Origin: Candidatus Zixiibacteriota bacterium
GTDB lineage: Bacteria > RBG-13-66-14 > B26-G2 > WVWN01
Length of the DNA: 64,000 nt
Assembly (NCBI GenBank): GCA_030613505.1
Contig: JAUWLW010000007.1
Location: 11,395 to 75,394, forward strand
Direction: 5' to 3'
In this document: positions 8,005 to 16,656 of the stretch, piece after piece
Layout of the letters: every line of letters starts with the position of its first letter
How positions within the stretch are numbered: position 1 is the stretch's first letter
Notes under the pieces: generated by a model
Database searches by the model: none
What the model saw: the letters and a program-made list of their open reading frames with translations, nothing else
What the model was told of the DNA's origin: nothing
Made by a program: the position numbers and the translations under genes

Positions 8005-8844
8005 TTGCACCCCGTTGTTTGGAGAATTACCGACACGATGGCGATCAAGTCGTACGGCATCGCGATCGCGGTTGCGTTTGTTTTGGGTATCTTACTCACG
8101 GCCCGGCACGCCCGCAAAGTGGGCTTGAAGTTCAACGATTTCGTGGACATGGGTTTCTGGGTTGTTATCGCCGCCATAGTGGGCGGCCGCATTTTCTATA
8201 TCCTATTCAACCTGCAGGACTACATCCAAAGGCCGATCGCAATCGTGCAAATATGGCACGGCGGCCTTATATTCTACGGCGGCCTTTTCGCCGCCGTTTT
8301 AACCGCCATCATTTTCGCGAAGCGTCGCGGCATCCCGGTTTGGTTGGGCGGCGACTTGATAGCGCCCCAGATCGCGCTCGGCTACGCCATAACGCGCGTT
8401 GGCTGCTTCCTAAACGGATGCTGTTTCGGCAAGGCTACTTCTTTGCCGTGGGGCGTCGAATTCCCGCTGGGATGCGGGGCCGGCCGGTATATCGGCGAGC
8501 TCTCTTTCGCGGCGTTCTTCTCGGGCCAGGCCGACGCCGTCATCCGCCTCCATCCGGTGCAGCTATACGCCGCCGCGGCAAACCTCGTCATCTTCGCTTT
8601 GTTGCTAGTCGCCTGGCGGCGCCGCGGCTTCGACGGTCAGATCTTCTGGTATTATACGGTGTTATACGCCGTCTACCGGTTCGCGATCGAGTTTCTCCGT
8701 GGAGACAACCAACCTTTGGCGTTAAGCCTCACGACGGCGCAAATCATGAGCATAACGCTGTTCGCGTGCTCGCTCGTCGCGTGGTTCAATCTGCGCGCGC
8801 GAGGCGTGATACACGGCGCCGCGGCCGCTAAAATGACTAAATGA
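8005..8844 (+). CDS. lgt: Prolipoprotein diacylglyceryl transferase
   Basis: A 279-residue, seven-helix membrane enzyme that moves diacylglycerol from phosphatidylglycerol to the lipobox cysteine of prolipoproteins, the first step of lipoprotein maturation. Family motifs are clear: HGGLIFYGG (from residue 85), ITRVGCFLNGCCFG (from about 130, the essential Lgt arginine region), HPVQLYAA, and FLRGD near the end. Translation starts at TTG 8005 after GCGGAGG. The last four bases overlap asnS. The window encodes several lipoproteins that would be substrates, including those at 1437, 2105, 6207, 37094, 55657 and lptC. Confidence 0.95.
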   Translation: MHPVVWRITDTMAIKSYGIAIAVAFVLGILLTARHARKVGLKFNDFVDMGFWVVIAAIVGGRIFYILFNLQDYIQRPIAIVQIWHGGLIFYGGLFAAVLTAIIFAKRRGIPVWLGGDLIAPQIALGYAITRVGCFLNGCCFGKATSLPWGVEFPLGCGAGRYIGELSFAAFFSGQADAVIRLHPVQLYAAAANLVIFALLLVAWRRRGFDGQIFWYYTVLYAVYRFAIEFLRGDNQPLALSLTTAQIMSITLFACSLVAWFNLRARGVIHGAAAAKMTK

Positions 8845-10133
8845 CGCGTATATGGCTCGACGAGCTAGGCCGGCACGTCGGCGAAGAAGTCGAAGTCGGC
8901 GGTTGGGTTTTTAATTTCCGCAGCAGCGGGAAGATCCATTTTATCCAGCTCCGCGACGGTACGGCGCGCGTGCAGGCGGTATGCGCCGAGGATAACGTCT
9001 CCGACGATGTCTTCGCCCGGTGCGACGGGCTCGCGTTGGAATCGTCGGTGCGCGTCGTAGGCGCCGTCCGCGAAGACGCCCGGGCGCCGGGTGGCGTCGA
9101 ACTGGTTGTTAAAGACCTTGAGATATTATCGGCGGCGCTGGAATTTCCCATCCAGAAGAAAGAACACGGCGTCGACTTTTTATTGGACCGCCGGCACTTG
9201 TGGCTGCGTTCGCCGCGCCAGGAGGCTGTCCTCAAAGTGCGGTCGGCCGTCGAACGAGCCATAGCCGACTTCTTCGACGGGCGCGGTTTCGTGCGCGTGG
9301 ATGCCCCTATCCTGACGCCCACGTCGCCCGAGGGCACGACGACGCTGTTTCAAACGGACTACTTCGGCGAACCGGCCTTCCTGAGCCAGAGCGGCCAACT
9401 CTACATGGAGGCCGCGGCTGCGGCGTTCGGTAAGGTATATTGCGCCGGTCCGACCTTCCGCGCCGAGAAATCGAAGACCAGGCGCCACGTAATGGAATTT
9501 TGGATGATTGAGCCTGAGGTCGCGTTCCTCGACCACGAGGGAAACATATCGTTGGCGGAAGATTTGGTATCAGCGATCGTGAGTGGCGTATTAGCGCGGC
9601 GCCGAGCCGAGCTCGACGTCTTGGAGCGCGACGTCGCCGCGCTCGAGCGCGTCAAGCCGCCGTTCCCGCGCGTTACGTACGACGAGGCTCACAAACTCCT
9701 TGCGGCCAAAGGCTACGACTTCCCGTGGGGCGGGGACTTGGGCGGCGACGAGCAAACGGCCCTCGCGGAGGAGTACGACACGCCCTTTTTCGTCGAGAAG
9801 TTCCCGGTCTCGGCCAAGGCTTTTTATATGAAGAGGTGCGAAGACGACGCGCGTTTAACGTATTCCATAGACGTATTCGCGCCGGAGGGCTACGGCGAGA
9901 TAGTAGGGGGCTCGTGCCGCGAAGAGGATTTGGACAAGCTTATCGAAAACGTCGCAGCTCACAAGCTTCCGCCGGAACCTCTCGAGTGGTACCTGGACCT
10001 CAGGCGTTACGGCGCGGTTCCGATGGCGGGTTTCGGCCTCGGTTTGGGGCGGACCGTAATGTGGATCTGCGGCCTTAAGCACATACGAGAAGCCATACCT
10101 TTTCCGCGGATGTTGAACCGTTTTTATCCCTGA
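8841..10133 (+). CDS. asnS: Asparaginyl-tRNA synthetase
   Basis: A 430-residue class IIb synthetase that charges tRNA-Asn. An N-terminal OB-fold anticodon domain (EVGGWVFNFRSSGKIHFIQL) is followed by the catalytic domain with SQSGQLYMEA, motif 2 (FRAEKSKTRRHVMEFWMIE) and motif 3 (GFGLGLGRTVMWI). The HVMEFWMIEPE form of motif 2 favours AsnRS over AspRS, and the length fits AsnRS, which lacks the large bacterial AspRS insertion. The start codon overlaps the lgt stop by four bases, so the two are translationally coupled. A non-discriminating AspRS is unlikely but cannot be wholly excluded. Confidence 0.93.
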   Translation: MTRIWLDELGRHVGEEVEVGGWVFNFRSSGKIHFIQLRDGTARVQAVCAEDNVSDDVFARCDGLALESSVRVVGAVREDARAPGGVELVVKDLEILSAALEFPIQKKEHGVDFLLDRRHLWLRSPRQEAVLKVRSAVERAIADFFDGRGFVRVDAPILTPTSPEGTTTLFQTDYFGEPAFLSQSGQLYMEAAAAAFGKVYCAGPTFRAEKSKTRRHVMEFWMIEPEVAFLDHEGNISLAEDLVSAIVSGVLARRRAELDVLERDVAALERVKPPFPRVTYDEAHKLLAAKGYDFPWGGDLGGDEQTALAEEYDTPFFVEKFPVSAKAFYMKRCEDDARLTYSIDVFAPEGYGEIVGGSCREEDLDKLIENVAAHKLPPEPLEWYLDLRRYGAVPMAGFGLGLGRTVMWICGLKHIREAIPFPRMLNRFYP

Positions 10134-10233
10134 CGAAGCGCGCGTACGCCGAAAGGCCGACGCGCCGACTTCGGCGTTTCGCTTGCAAGATTCGGCGACG
10201 AACGGCGGTATACGCGTCACTCCGTTCAAACGG

Positions 10234-10572
10234 ATGGCGTACGTCCTCTCCGGCTTAGCGTACAACCGGCACGTGGGGCCGGTCGTGCTTGCCGTCGTAG
10301 TCGGCCTCGCCGCGATCGGCTTCCGCGAGCTGGTCCGTTTTTTCAATTTCATTTTACTGGAACGCGCCTGGGCCGAGGCTACGCCGCCGTACGGCCGCGC
10401 TACGTTGCCCGTGATTACCGGCGGCGGCGGATTGGTAGTCGGCCTACTCGTACACTATCTCGCCCCGGAGGCGAAAGGCTCGGGCATACCGGACGTTATA
10501 GGTGCCGCAAAACGGTGGGAATGTGGGCCGAAGGTCGCTAGCCCCGGCCGATCAACGGCCCTAATACTGTGA
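10234..10572 (+). pseudogene. Truncated ClC chloride channel remnant
   Basis: Only the first ~110 residues of a ClC-family chloride channel/antiporter are present: a first helix, a FRELVRFF segment, GGLVVGLLVHYLAPEAKGSGIPDVI (quoted here in two parts: GGLVVGLLVHYLAPE and GSGIPDVI), which contains the first selectivity-filter motif GSGIP. The reading then runs into about 20 unrelated residues and stops. The filter motif GREGP, the later helices and the CBS tail, together more than 300 residues, are missing, and the next gene starts inside the stop codon. I read it as a deletion remnant. The frame is open from 10183, and ATG 10234 is the likely old start. Confidence 0.7.
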
Positions 10573-11789
10573 GTAACGCCACGCTCAGCTTATTACTTTT
10601 AGCCGCCCTTTCGGCCGGCGCGTTGTTTTCCGTTGCCGAGAGCGCGTTGTTTTCTCTGGGAAGCGTCCGGTTGCGACGGATGAAGCTGCGCCGCAGGCTT
10701 ACGGCCCCTCTCGTGCGTTCTTTTCTGGTCCGGCCTCGCCAACTCCTCGTGACGGTGGTTATCGGCAATATGTTCGCGCTGGCCGCGGCCGCTTCTCTTG
10801 CGACGGCGTTGGGCGTCCGCGTTAATCCGCTGTACGGGCCGGCCATAGCCGCGGCCGTCACGACGGTCATAGTGTTCGTATTTGCCGAAACCCTTCCCAA
10901 AACGTTAGGCGTCGCCTGGCCTGAAAAAGGCGCGGCTTTAACCTCGCCGTTCCTCAAGCTCGTATTCTGGGTTTTATACCCGTTGAACCGGGCCGCGCTC
11001 GCCTTAACCGATTTCTTGGCAGGGCGGCCGCAACGGCGGAGTTTGGACCCGGGCGTAGAGGATATCTACGGCCTGCTCAGAGAGAGCGAGGCCGGAGGTA
11101 TTTTGGACGACGTCGAGAGAGAAATGATCGAGCGGGTGGTGGCGTTCGCGGACCGCACGGCGGGGGAGATTGCAACCCCCCGCACGAAGATATTCGCCCT
11201 CAACGCCGATACAACCTTTCAGGAGGCAGCGCGTACCGTCGCGGATTCGCCGTACGCCCGCATACCAGTTTACGAAGATAATCTCGAGAACGTAATCGGT
11301 ATTCTCTACGTCAAGGATATTTTGCTCGCCGGAGACGAGCCACCACCTAACCTCCGCGAGTCCGTGCGCCCCGCATATTTCGTGCCCGATAGCCAACCCG
11401 CGGTCGATCTTTTCGTCGATTTTATAAGGAACCGTACGCACATAGCGCTGGTCGTAGACGAGTACGGCTCGCTAGACGGTTTAGTAACGATGACGGACGT
11501 TCTCGGGGAGATAATCGGCGAACCGGCGCAACCCGTCAAGTACGTCGGCGCGAGGCGGTTTATCGTCGCGGCCGACACGGACCTCGACGATTTCAACGAT
11601 TTAACGGGTTCCAACCTCCAGGACGAAGATGCGGAGACTTTGGCCGGGTATCTATTGAACCGGTTCGGCCGCATACCGGCCGTAGGCGAGGAGTACCGCG
11701 AGGGCGACCTTAAATTTACGGTCGAGGCTGCGGAACCACATCGGTTAACCGAAGTTATGGTCGAAAAAGCCCGAGGGTTGGAGGCTTAG
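10569..11789 (+). CDS. CNNM/CorC-family transporter-like protein (DUF21, CBS pair), copy 1
   Basis: A 406-residue protein with the full CNNM/hemolysin-C layout: an N-terminal DUF21 membrane domain (about residues 1-150, with AESALFSL and FVFAETLPKTLG), a pair of CBS domains (about 180-310, with YARIPVYEDNLENVIGILYV and ALVVDEYGSLDGLVT), and a CorC_HlyC C-terminal domain (about 320-400). The family is linked to magnesium or cobalt efflux; bacterial members are often misnamed hemolysins. Its GTG start overlaps the stop of the chloride-channel remnant by four bases. The next gene is a paralogue beginning directly after the stop. Confidence 0.9.
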   Translation: MSNATLSLLLLAALSAGALFSVAESALFSLGSVRLRRMKLRRRLTAPLVRSFLVRPRQLLVTVVIGNMFALAAAASLATALGVRVNPLYGPAIAAAVTTVIVFVFAETLPKTLGVAWPEKGAALTSPFLKLVFWVLYPLNRAALALTDFLAGRPQRRSLDPGVEDIYGLLRESEAGGILDDVEREMIERVVAFADRTAGEIATPRTKIFALNADTTFQEAARTVADSPYARIPVYEDNLENVIGILYVKDILLAGDEPPPNLRESVRPAYFVPDSQPAVDLFVDFIRNRTHIALVVDEYGSLDGLVTMTDVLGEIIGEPAQPVKYVGARRFIVAADTDLDDFNDLTGSNLQDEDAETLAGYLLNRFGRIPAVGEEYREGDLKFTVEAAEPHRLTEVMVEKARGLEA

Positions 11790-13031
11790 TTGGGGATAAT
11801 CTACCTACTACTAGTAATAGCGTTATTGTTCGCCGCCGGGTTTTTTTCGTCGGCCGAGACGGCGGTCTTGGCGGCCAACCGTATGCGGTTGCGGCACCTC
11901 GCCGCCGTGGGCAACCGCCGCGCGGCCCGCGTCTTGTCGTTTCTGGAAAAACCAGACACCTTTCTCACGTCCATCCTATTTGGCAACAACGTTTCGTTGG
12001 TCGTCGCGACGTCGCTCTTAACCGTATTGATCGCCCGTTATTCGGGCGAGGCCGCGAGCGTCGTCGTTGCGACGCTCGCCATGACGGCCCTCCTAACCAT
12101 ATTTTCCGAAATTATCCCCAAATCGGTCGTCCTCGAGGACGCGGATTATTTCGCCATGTCCTTCGCGCCCGTCATCGGCTTTCTGGAGACGTTGTTTAAG
12201 CCCGTGGTTTGGGCCACCAACGTCGTCGCCGGCGGGTTGCTCGGCCTGGTGCGCGTTCGGGCGGAGCGGCTGCCGTTCGCGACGCGGGAGGAGCTGCGCG
12301 CCATACTCACGTCCCGGCAGCCGCGGACCAGGACCGAAATCGTCCAGCGCCGCATGATACGGCGCATCTTCGGTTTCGGCGAAACGACGGCGAAGGACGT
12401 TATGGTGCCGCTCGCCGACGTAGTCGCGTTACCGGAAACGGCGACCAAGAAGGACATCGTCGCGGCGTTGGGGCTAAGCGGCTTCTCGAGCTACCCCGTT
12501 TATAGAGTTCGCCGCGAGGATATCGTAGGCGTCGTCGTGGCGCGCGATTTCACCACGTCACCCGCGGATGCACCCGTAAAAACCAACCTATGGATGCCGT
12601 TGTTCGTTTCAACCGGGGCAAGTATCGAGACCCTCCTGCCGCGCCTGGCGAAGCGGCGAGTAGATATGGCCGTAGTCCGAAACGAGAGCGGCCGCGCGGT
12701 CGGCATAGTGACCGAGGAGGACATCGTCGAAGAGGTGGTAGGGGAGATCGAGGACGAATATAATTGGGGGTCGCAAGGGTTGATCCGTCACGGCGACGGT
12801 TATGCCGCGGACGCCCGCTTGGCGGTAAACTATTTTAATGAACGAATGCCGGTGCCGTTGCCGCGAGGGGATTATATTACGGTGGGCGGTTTTCTGGCCT
12901 CGCGGTTGGGGCGGGTGCCCAAATCCGGCGACGAATACGTTTGGCCGCCGTACCGTTTCCGGGTTTTGAGGGCTACGCCGCGGGCGGCGCGTCTTATCAG
13001 CGTTGAGACCCTTAAGGCGAACGGTAACTAG
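11790..13031 (+). CDS. CNNM/CorC-family transporter-like protein (DUF21, CBS pair), copy 2
   Basis: A 413-residue paralogue of the preceding gene with the same order: DUF21 membrane domain (AETAVLAANRMRLRHLA, then FSEIIPKSV), two CBS domains (SSYPVYRVRREDIVGVV and MAVVRNESGRAVGIVT), and a CorC_HlyC domain at the end (DARLAVNYFNERM, GGFLASRLGRVP). TTG 11790 follows the previous stop with no gap, so expression is coupled. Two unequal copies side by side may form a heterodimer, since CNNM proteins dimerise; that is inference. Transport of divalent cations such as Mg2+ is the likely role. Confidence 0.9.
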   Translation: MGIIYLLLVIALLFAAGFFSSAETAVLAANRMRLRHLAAVGNRRAARVLSFLEKPDTFLTSILFGNNVSLVVATSLLTVLIARYSGEAASVVVATLAMTALLTIFSEIIPKSVVLEDADYFAMSFAPVIGFLETLFKPVVWATNVVAGGLLGLVRVRAERLPFATREELRAILTSRQPRTRTEIVQRRMIRRIFGFGETTAKDVMVPLADVVALPETATKKDIVAALGLSGFSSYPVYRVRREDIVGVVVARDFTTSPADAPVKTNLWMPLFVSTGASIETLLPRLAKRRVDMAVVRNESGRAVGIVTEEDIVEEVVGEIEDEYNWGSQGLIRHGDGYAADARLAVNYFNERMPVPLPRGDYITVGGFLASRLGRVPKSGDEYVWPPYRFRVLRATPRAARLISVETLKANGN

Positions 13032-13045
13032 GCGGCTCAAAGGGG

Positions 13046-13074
13046 TTGCGAAAGGAAGCGGCGAAGGTTATACT
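13046..13074 (+). promoter_or_regulatory. Sigma-70 type promoter for the DUF4388/HD-GYP operon
   Basis: TTGCGA (13046-13051) and TATACT (13069-13074) are separated by exactly 17 bases, 31 bases before the start of the DUF4388 gene. The spacing and five-of-six -10 match are good; the -35 box matches four of six. Confidence 0.55.
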
Positions 13075-13104
13075 TCGACGTAAAGACCCCAGGTCGGTAC
13101 CGAT

Positions 13105-14298
13105 ATGGCATTAAAAGGCGATCTCGAGACTATCAACCTCCCGGACATACTTCAACTCCTTAGTTCGGCCAGGAAAACCGGCGCCCTTTCCATCCGGCGG
13201 GGCGCCGAAGAGAAGCGTTTATATTTCAGAGACGGGATGCTGGTTTACGCCTCGAGCACGGACGAGCGCGAGAAATTGGGCAGCGTTCTTGTACGGGAAG
13301 GTTATATCGAACAAGATACCGTCAAGGGGGCGAGGGTGTCGCAGAATAAGTCGGGGCGCCCGTTCGGCCTTTGCCTGTTGGAACAAGGCAAAATTCCGCA
13401 CGAAAAGCTCGTCGCCGGTTTGAAGACGCAAGGCCGGATGATTATTACCAACCTCTTCAACTGGTGGGGTGGCGAGTTCGAATTCTTGGAGGGCGACCAG
13501 GCCTGGCCGGAGGAGATCTCTATCGGTTTCGACGTCCAGGGGATAATCATGGACGCCGCAACCGCCGTCGATGAATGGAACCGCATCAAGGGAATGCTGC
13601 CCGACCTGGAAGTCGTACTGGAGGTCGTGCCCGCGCCGGCGCAGGGGAAAGGAGGGGTACAGTTCGACGCCGAGCAATGGCACGTACTCTCGCTGGTGAA
13701 CGGCCGCCGCTCGGTGGTCGACATCGCGGCCGCCAGTAACCTCTCCGACATCGAGACGTGCTCGGTCGCGTGTCGTTTGCTGGACGGGGGCTTCGTGCGT
13801 CCCGTAGGCGTCAAAGCTCGGGAGGCGACGGCGCCGGCCGCGGAGACCTCCGGCGCCGTGGCCTTGCTCGATATCTACAATGAGCTCTTCGCGCAAGTAA
13901 TATTCGCCGTGTCCGAAGAAGCGGGCGAGGAAGCGATCCGGAAGTTGAGCGAAGCCGCCGCGGCGAGATGCGACACCCTACCGCATTTGAGAGGTTGCTG
14001 GCAACTTACCCAGGGCGTCCTCAGTAAGCGTTGTGTTCTGAAGAACCTAGTCTTGGAGGACCCTGAGACGCGCGACGAAGAGCTGGCCGCATCCCTCTTC
14101 GAGTTATTTCGGTACGAGCTTTCATCTACCGCGCAAATCCTAACTAGGCCCCGCCAAGCCGCGCTTATACAAGACCTGCAACCGCTTGCGGCGACACTGC
14201 TCAAGAAACACGACTCGAAATTGGTGGATTCGGGCGTACGGCGCGTTCTGAGCCGTTTCCTTTCGCCCACCGAAGTATCATATGCCGAAGCTGAATGA
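13105..14298 (+). CDS. DUF4388 (PatA N-terminal-like) domain protein
   Basis: The 397-residue product begins with a DUF4388 domain (about 1-160): LPDILQLLSSARKTGALSI, LYFRDGMLVYASS, and LLEQGKIPHEKL with FNWWGGEFEF. This domain is common in Deltaproteobacteria and cyanobacterial PatA-type regulators, where it sits with receivers and signalling modules. A middle segment (about 185-235) looks like a winged-helix-type fold (EQWHVLSLVNGRRSVVDIA), and the helical C-terminal part is unknown. The stop overlaps the next gene, a GAF/HD-GYP protein, by 17 bases, so both probably belong to one signalling pathway, perhaps cyclic-di-GMP based. Confidence 0.8.
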   Translation: MALKGDLETINLPDILQLLSSARKTGALSIRRGAEEKRLYFRDGMLVYASSTDEREKLGSVLVREGYIEQDTVKGARVSQNKSGRPFGLCLLEQGKIPHEKLVAGLKTQGRMIITNLFNWWGGEFEFLEGDQAWPEEISIGFDVQGIIMDAATAVDEWNRIKGMLPDLEVVLEVVPAPAQGKGGVQFDAEQWHVLSLVNGRRSVVDIAAASNLSDIETCSVACRLLDGGFVRPVGVKAREATAPAAETSGAVALLDIYNELFAQVIFAVSEEAGEEAIRKLSEAAAARCDTLPHLRGCWQLTQGVLSKRCVLKNLVLEDPETRDEELAASLFELFRYELSSTAQILTRPRQAALIQDLQPLAATLLKKHDSKLVDSGVRRVLSRFLSPTEVSYAEAE

Positions 14299-15409
14299 CG
14301 ACGCGGCCGCGCCGCATTTGGAGTTAGCGGAGAAGCGGCTCCGTTCACTCGTAGATATCTCGCGCGCCTTTTCCAAGGAGGTGGAGCTCTCCGCCCTGTT
14401 GGCGGTAGTAGCTCGCAGAACTTCGGATGCTATCGGCACGGAACGTACGTCGGTATTCCTGCGCGACCCCGAATGCCGCGAACTTTGGACCGTCGTGGCC
14501 GAGGGCGAGCTGCGTGAAATCCGCATCCCCGAAGACGCCGGCATCGCCGGGTGGGTAGCGATGCGGGGCGAACCTGCCGTCGTCTCGGACGTTACTAACG
14601 ACCCGCGGTGGAACAAAGAGGTCGACCGCAAGACCGGGTATACTACGAGGAACATCCTCTGCGTTCCAATGGACGACGCCCAGGGCGAACGCTTGGGCGT
14701 CTTCCAGTGCCTCAACCGGACCCAAGGCAGCTTCACCGAAGACGACGTAAAGTTCCTTCAGGCCATAGCGTCCCAGGCCGCGATCTACATCCAGAACGCG
14801 CGCCTTTTAGAAGCCCGCAAACAGATGTTCGACAGCCTGGTCGATACCCTCGCCGAAACCATCGAATCCCGCGACCCGCTCACCGCCGGCCACAGCCGCG
14901 GCGTTATGCGATACGCGGTAGGCGCGGCCAAAAAAATGGGTTTGCAGGCCGACGACTTAGAGGTGATCCGTTACGCCGCGTTGCTGCACGACTACGGGAA
15001 GATCGGCGTCCCCGACCACATCTTGCGCAAACCGACGGTGCTGACGCCTGCGGAGTACGAGGTAATTAAAAAACACGTTCTACATACGCAACAGATACTG
15101 GCCCGGATACACTTCGAAGAGCGGTTGCGCGACGTACCGGCGGTGGCGGCCCACCATCACGAACGCCTCGACGGTTCCGGTTACCCCAAGGGGCTTCGCG
15201 GCGAAGACATATCGCCCGGGGGGAAGGTCATCGCCGTCGCCGACGTCTTCGACGCCATGACGTCCCGCCGCCACTACCGCGGCCCTATGAGCGTAAACCA
15301 AGCCGTGGAGCTCATCAGCGACGGCGCCGGTTCGCAATTCGATGCCGACGTAGTCGAGGCGCTTAAGCGTTATCTGGTCGAAGAGGGGACCCTATCGGCC
15401 GGAGATTAA
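14282..15409 (+). CDS. GAF domain / HD-GYP phosphodiesterase
   Basis: A 375-residue signalling protein. Residues ~20-175 are a GAF sensor domain (SVFLRDPECRELWT, GIAGWVAMRGEPAVVSDV, NILCVPM, FLQAIASQAAIYIQNA). Residues ~190-370 are an HD-GYP domain with every catalytic mark: ESRDPLTAGHS, LLHDYGKIGVPDHIL, HHHERLDGSGYPKGL, and DVFDAMTSRRHYR. HD-GYP enzymes hydrolyse cyclic-di-GMP (or cGAMP) using two or three metals. No membrane segment is visible, so the protein is cytosolic. It overlaps the DUF4388 gene and is followed by an unknown gene after one base. Confidence 0.93.
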   Translation: MPKLNDDAAAPHLELAEKRLRSLVDISRAFSKEVELSALLAVVARRTSDAIGTERTSVFLRDPECRELWTVVAEGELREIRIPEDAGIAGWVAMRGEPAVVSDVTNDPRWNKEVDRKTGYTTRNILCVPMDDAQGERLGVFQCLNRTQGSFTEDDVKFLQAIASQAAIYIQNARLLEARKQMFDSLVDTLAETIESRDPLTAGHSRGVMRYAVGAAKKMGLQADDLEVIRYAALLHDYGKIGVPDHILRKPTVLTPAEYEVIKKHVLHTQQILARIHFEERLRDVPAVAAHHHERLDGSGYPKGLRGEDISPGGKVIAVADVFDAMTSRRHYRGPMSVNQAVELISDGAGSQFDADVVEALKRYLVEEGTLSAGD

Positions 15410-15410
15410 G

Positions 15411-15980
15411 ATGGATACCAGCGTTTGGAAAGAAATCGTCGACCTACTCGAGGGCGGAGACGCCGCCGCGGCGCTCGAGCGGTGTCGTCTTTATTGGGAC
15501 GAAGCGGGCGGCCTGCCGCGCCGCGCATCGGGCGAGAACTCGTTGCGGGAGTTCAACCGCCGCCTTACGGTTTGGCAGCAAATAGAGCTTTACGTCGGCG
15601 AAGTCGACCGACGTCCCGAGAACCCTCGCTCGTGGAAGCTTTTAGGGTACGCGTACATGTGGAGCGGGTTATATATACCGGTATTGCTGCGGGCGGCCGA
15701 ACAAGCTTTGCTCGCGAGTGTCGCCCGCGAAGACGACGAAGCGTTGGTAGCCAACCTGGAAGAGAAAATGGAATTGTGCCGGCAGGCTCTCGCCGGCGGC
15801 AAAGAGGCCCGCACCGAGATCGCCGGGGGCGAAGGGCTTTTCGCCGAAACATTTGACGTTTTCCCGGCCGAGGTCCCTATGCCCGAGGCGTTCGTTAGCG
15901 CGCGTATAGTCGCGTTGCCGGCGTTGAAAGTTACGGCCGCGGTAATCGCGCCCGACCTTTTAGATGTCCTTGACCGTTGA
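15411..15980 (+). CDS. Unknown protein, 189 residues
   Basis: I do not recognise this product. It is mostly helical in character up to about residue 130, with a SWKLLGYAYMWSGLY stretch that resembles one tetratricopeptide-like helix pair, then an acidic tail. There is no signal peptide, membrane segment or cysteine pattern. ATG 15411 follows the HD-GYP stop after one base, so it is co-transcribed with the DUF4388 and HD-GYP genes and may be an adaptor of that signalling unit. That role is only an inference from position. Confidence 0.6.
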   Translation: MDTSVWKEIVDLLEGGDAAAALERCRLYWDEAGGLPRRASGENSLREFNRRLTVWQQIELYVGEVDRRPENPRSWKLLGYAYMWSGLYIPVLLRAAEQALLASVAREDDEALVANLEEKMELCRQALAGGKEARTEIAGGEGLFAETFDVFPAEVPMPEAFVSARIVALPALKVTAAVIAPDLLDVLDR

Positions 15981-15988
15981 GGTAGCCT

Positions 15989-16375
15989 ATGGACCGCAAA
16001 CTAGTAGGCCGATGTGGTAAATTTTGCGGCGAATGCCGGATTTATATTGCCGCTCACGCCGACGATCCCCAGACGGTCACCGAACTCGCCCGCGAAATGG
16101 GCGTCGAGCCCGAACGTATAAATTGCACTGGATGCCAGGGCCCCGCCGAAACTTGTTATAACGCCCAATGTAAGATCGCCGTCTGCCTCGACGAAAGGGG
16201 CTACCGTTATTGCGCGCAATGTGCCGAGATAAACGACTGTACCAAGTACGCCCAAAATAACGTTGAGTTCGACGGCCGTCCCAAAATCTACTCTAATCAA
16301 TTAAAGGCCTGGGGCGAGGAACGCTGGTTGAGGTTCCACCTCGGCGACGCCGGCGAAGGTCCCGACGAGGATTAG
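15989..16375 (+). CDS. DUF3795 cysteine-rich protein
   Basis: A 128-residue protein with ten or more cysteines. It opens with GRCGKFCGECRIY, continues with INCTGCQGPAETCYN, CKIAVC, YRYCAQC and NDCTKY, the usual DUF3795 pattern. Cysteine spacing suggests metal or iron-sulfur binding; no DUF3795 member has an agreed function that I know of. It is the first of three consecutive small cysteine-rich genes, the next of which repeats the GRCGxFCGxCxIY opening. The gene starts at ATG 15989, eight bases after the preceding stop. Confidence 0.8.
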   Translation: MDRKLVGRCGKFCGECRIYIAAHADDPQTVTELAREMGVEPERINCTGCQGPAETCYNAQCKIAVCLDERGYRYCAQCAEINDCTKYAQNNVEFDGRPKIYSNQLKAWGEERWLRFHLGDAGEGPDED

Positions 16376-16393
16376 CACCGAGGAGTTACAGGT

Positions 16394-16654
16394 TTGGCCC
16401 GCAACGCGGATGGGAACCAGGGGCCCGGCCTGGTTGGACGTTGTGGCCTATTTTGCGGAAGCTGCGCTATTTACGCCGATTTGGATGAAAGGTACACGGG
16501 TATAAAAAGCCGCAACTTAACGCGGCGGCGGGAGCTCGGCGACGCGGCGTGGCTGGCTGAGCAACGCGCCGAACGCGCGTGCAGCCGGTGCGGTCGGCCC
16601 TTAATATACGGCGACGACGAGTGCGCCTACTGCGGCGCGACGAGGACGGCGTAA
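16394..16654 (+). CDS. Short DUF3795-like / zinc-ribbon protein
   Basis: An 86-residue product starting at TTG 16394. Its first third carries GRCGLFCGSCAIYADL, matching the N-terminus of the DUF3795 protein just upstream, but the rest of that domain is missing. The C-terminus is instead a zinc-ribbon knuckle pair, CSRCGRP and CAYCGA. It could be a natural fusion of a DUF3795 amino end with a zinc ribbon, or a shortened duplicate that has kept a metal site. The selenoprotein gene starts two bases after its stop. Confidence 0.65.
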   Translation: MARNADGNQGPGLVGRCGLFCGSCAIYADLDERYTGIKSRNLTRRRELGDAAWLAEQRAERACSRCGRPLIYGDDECAYCGATRTA

Positions 16655-16656
16655 GA

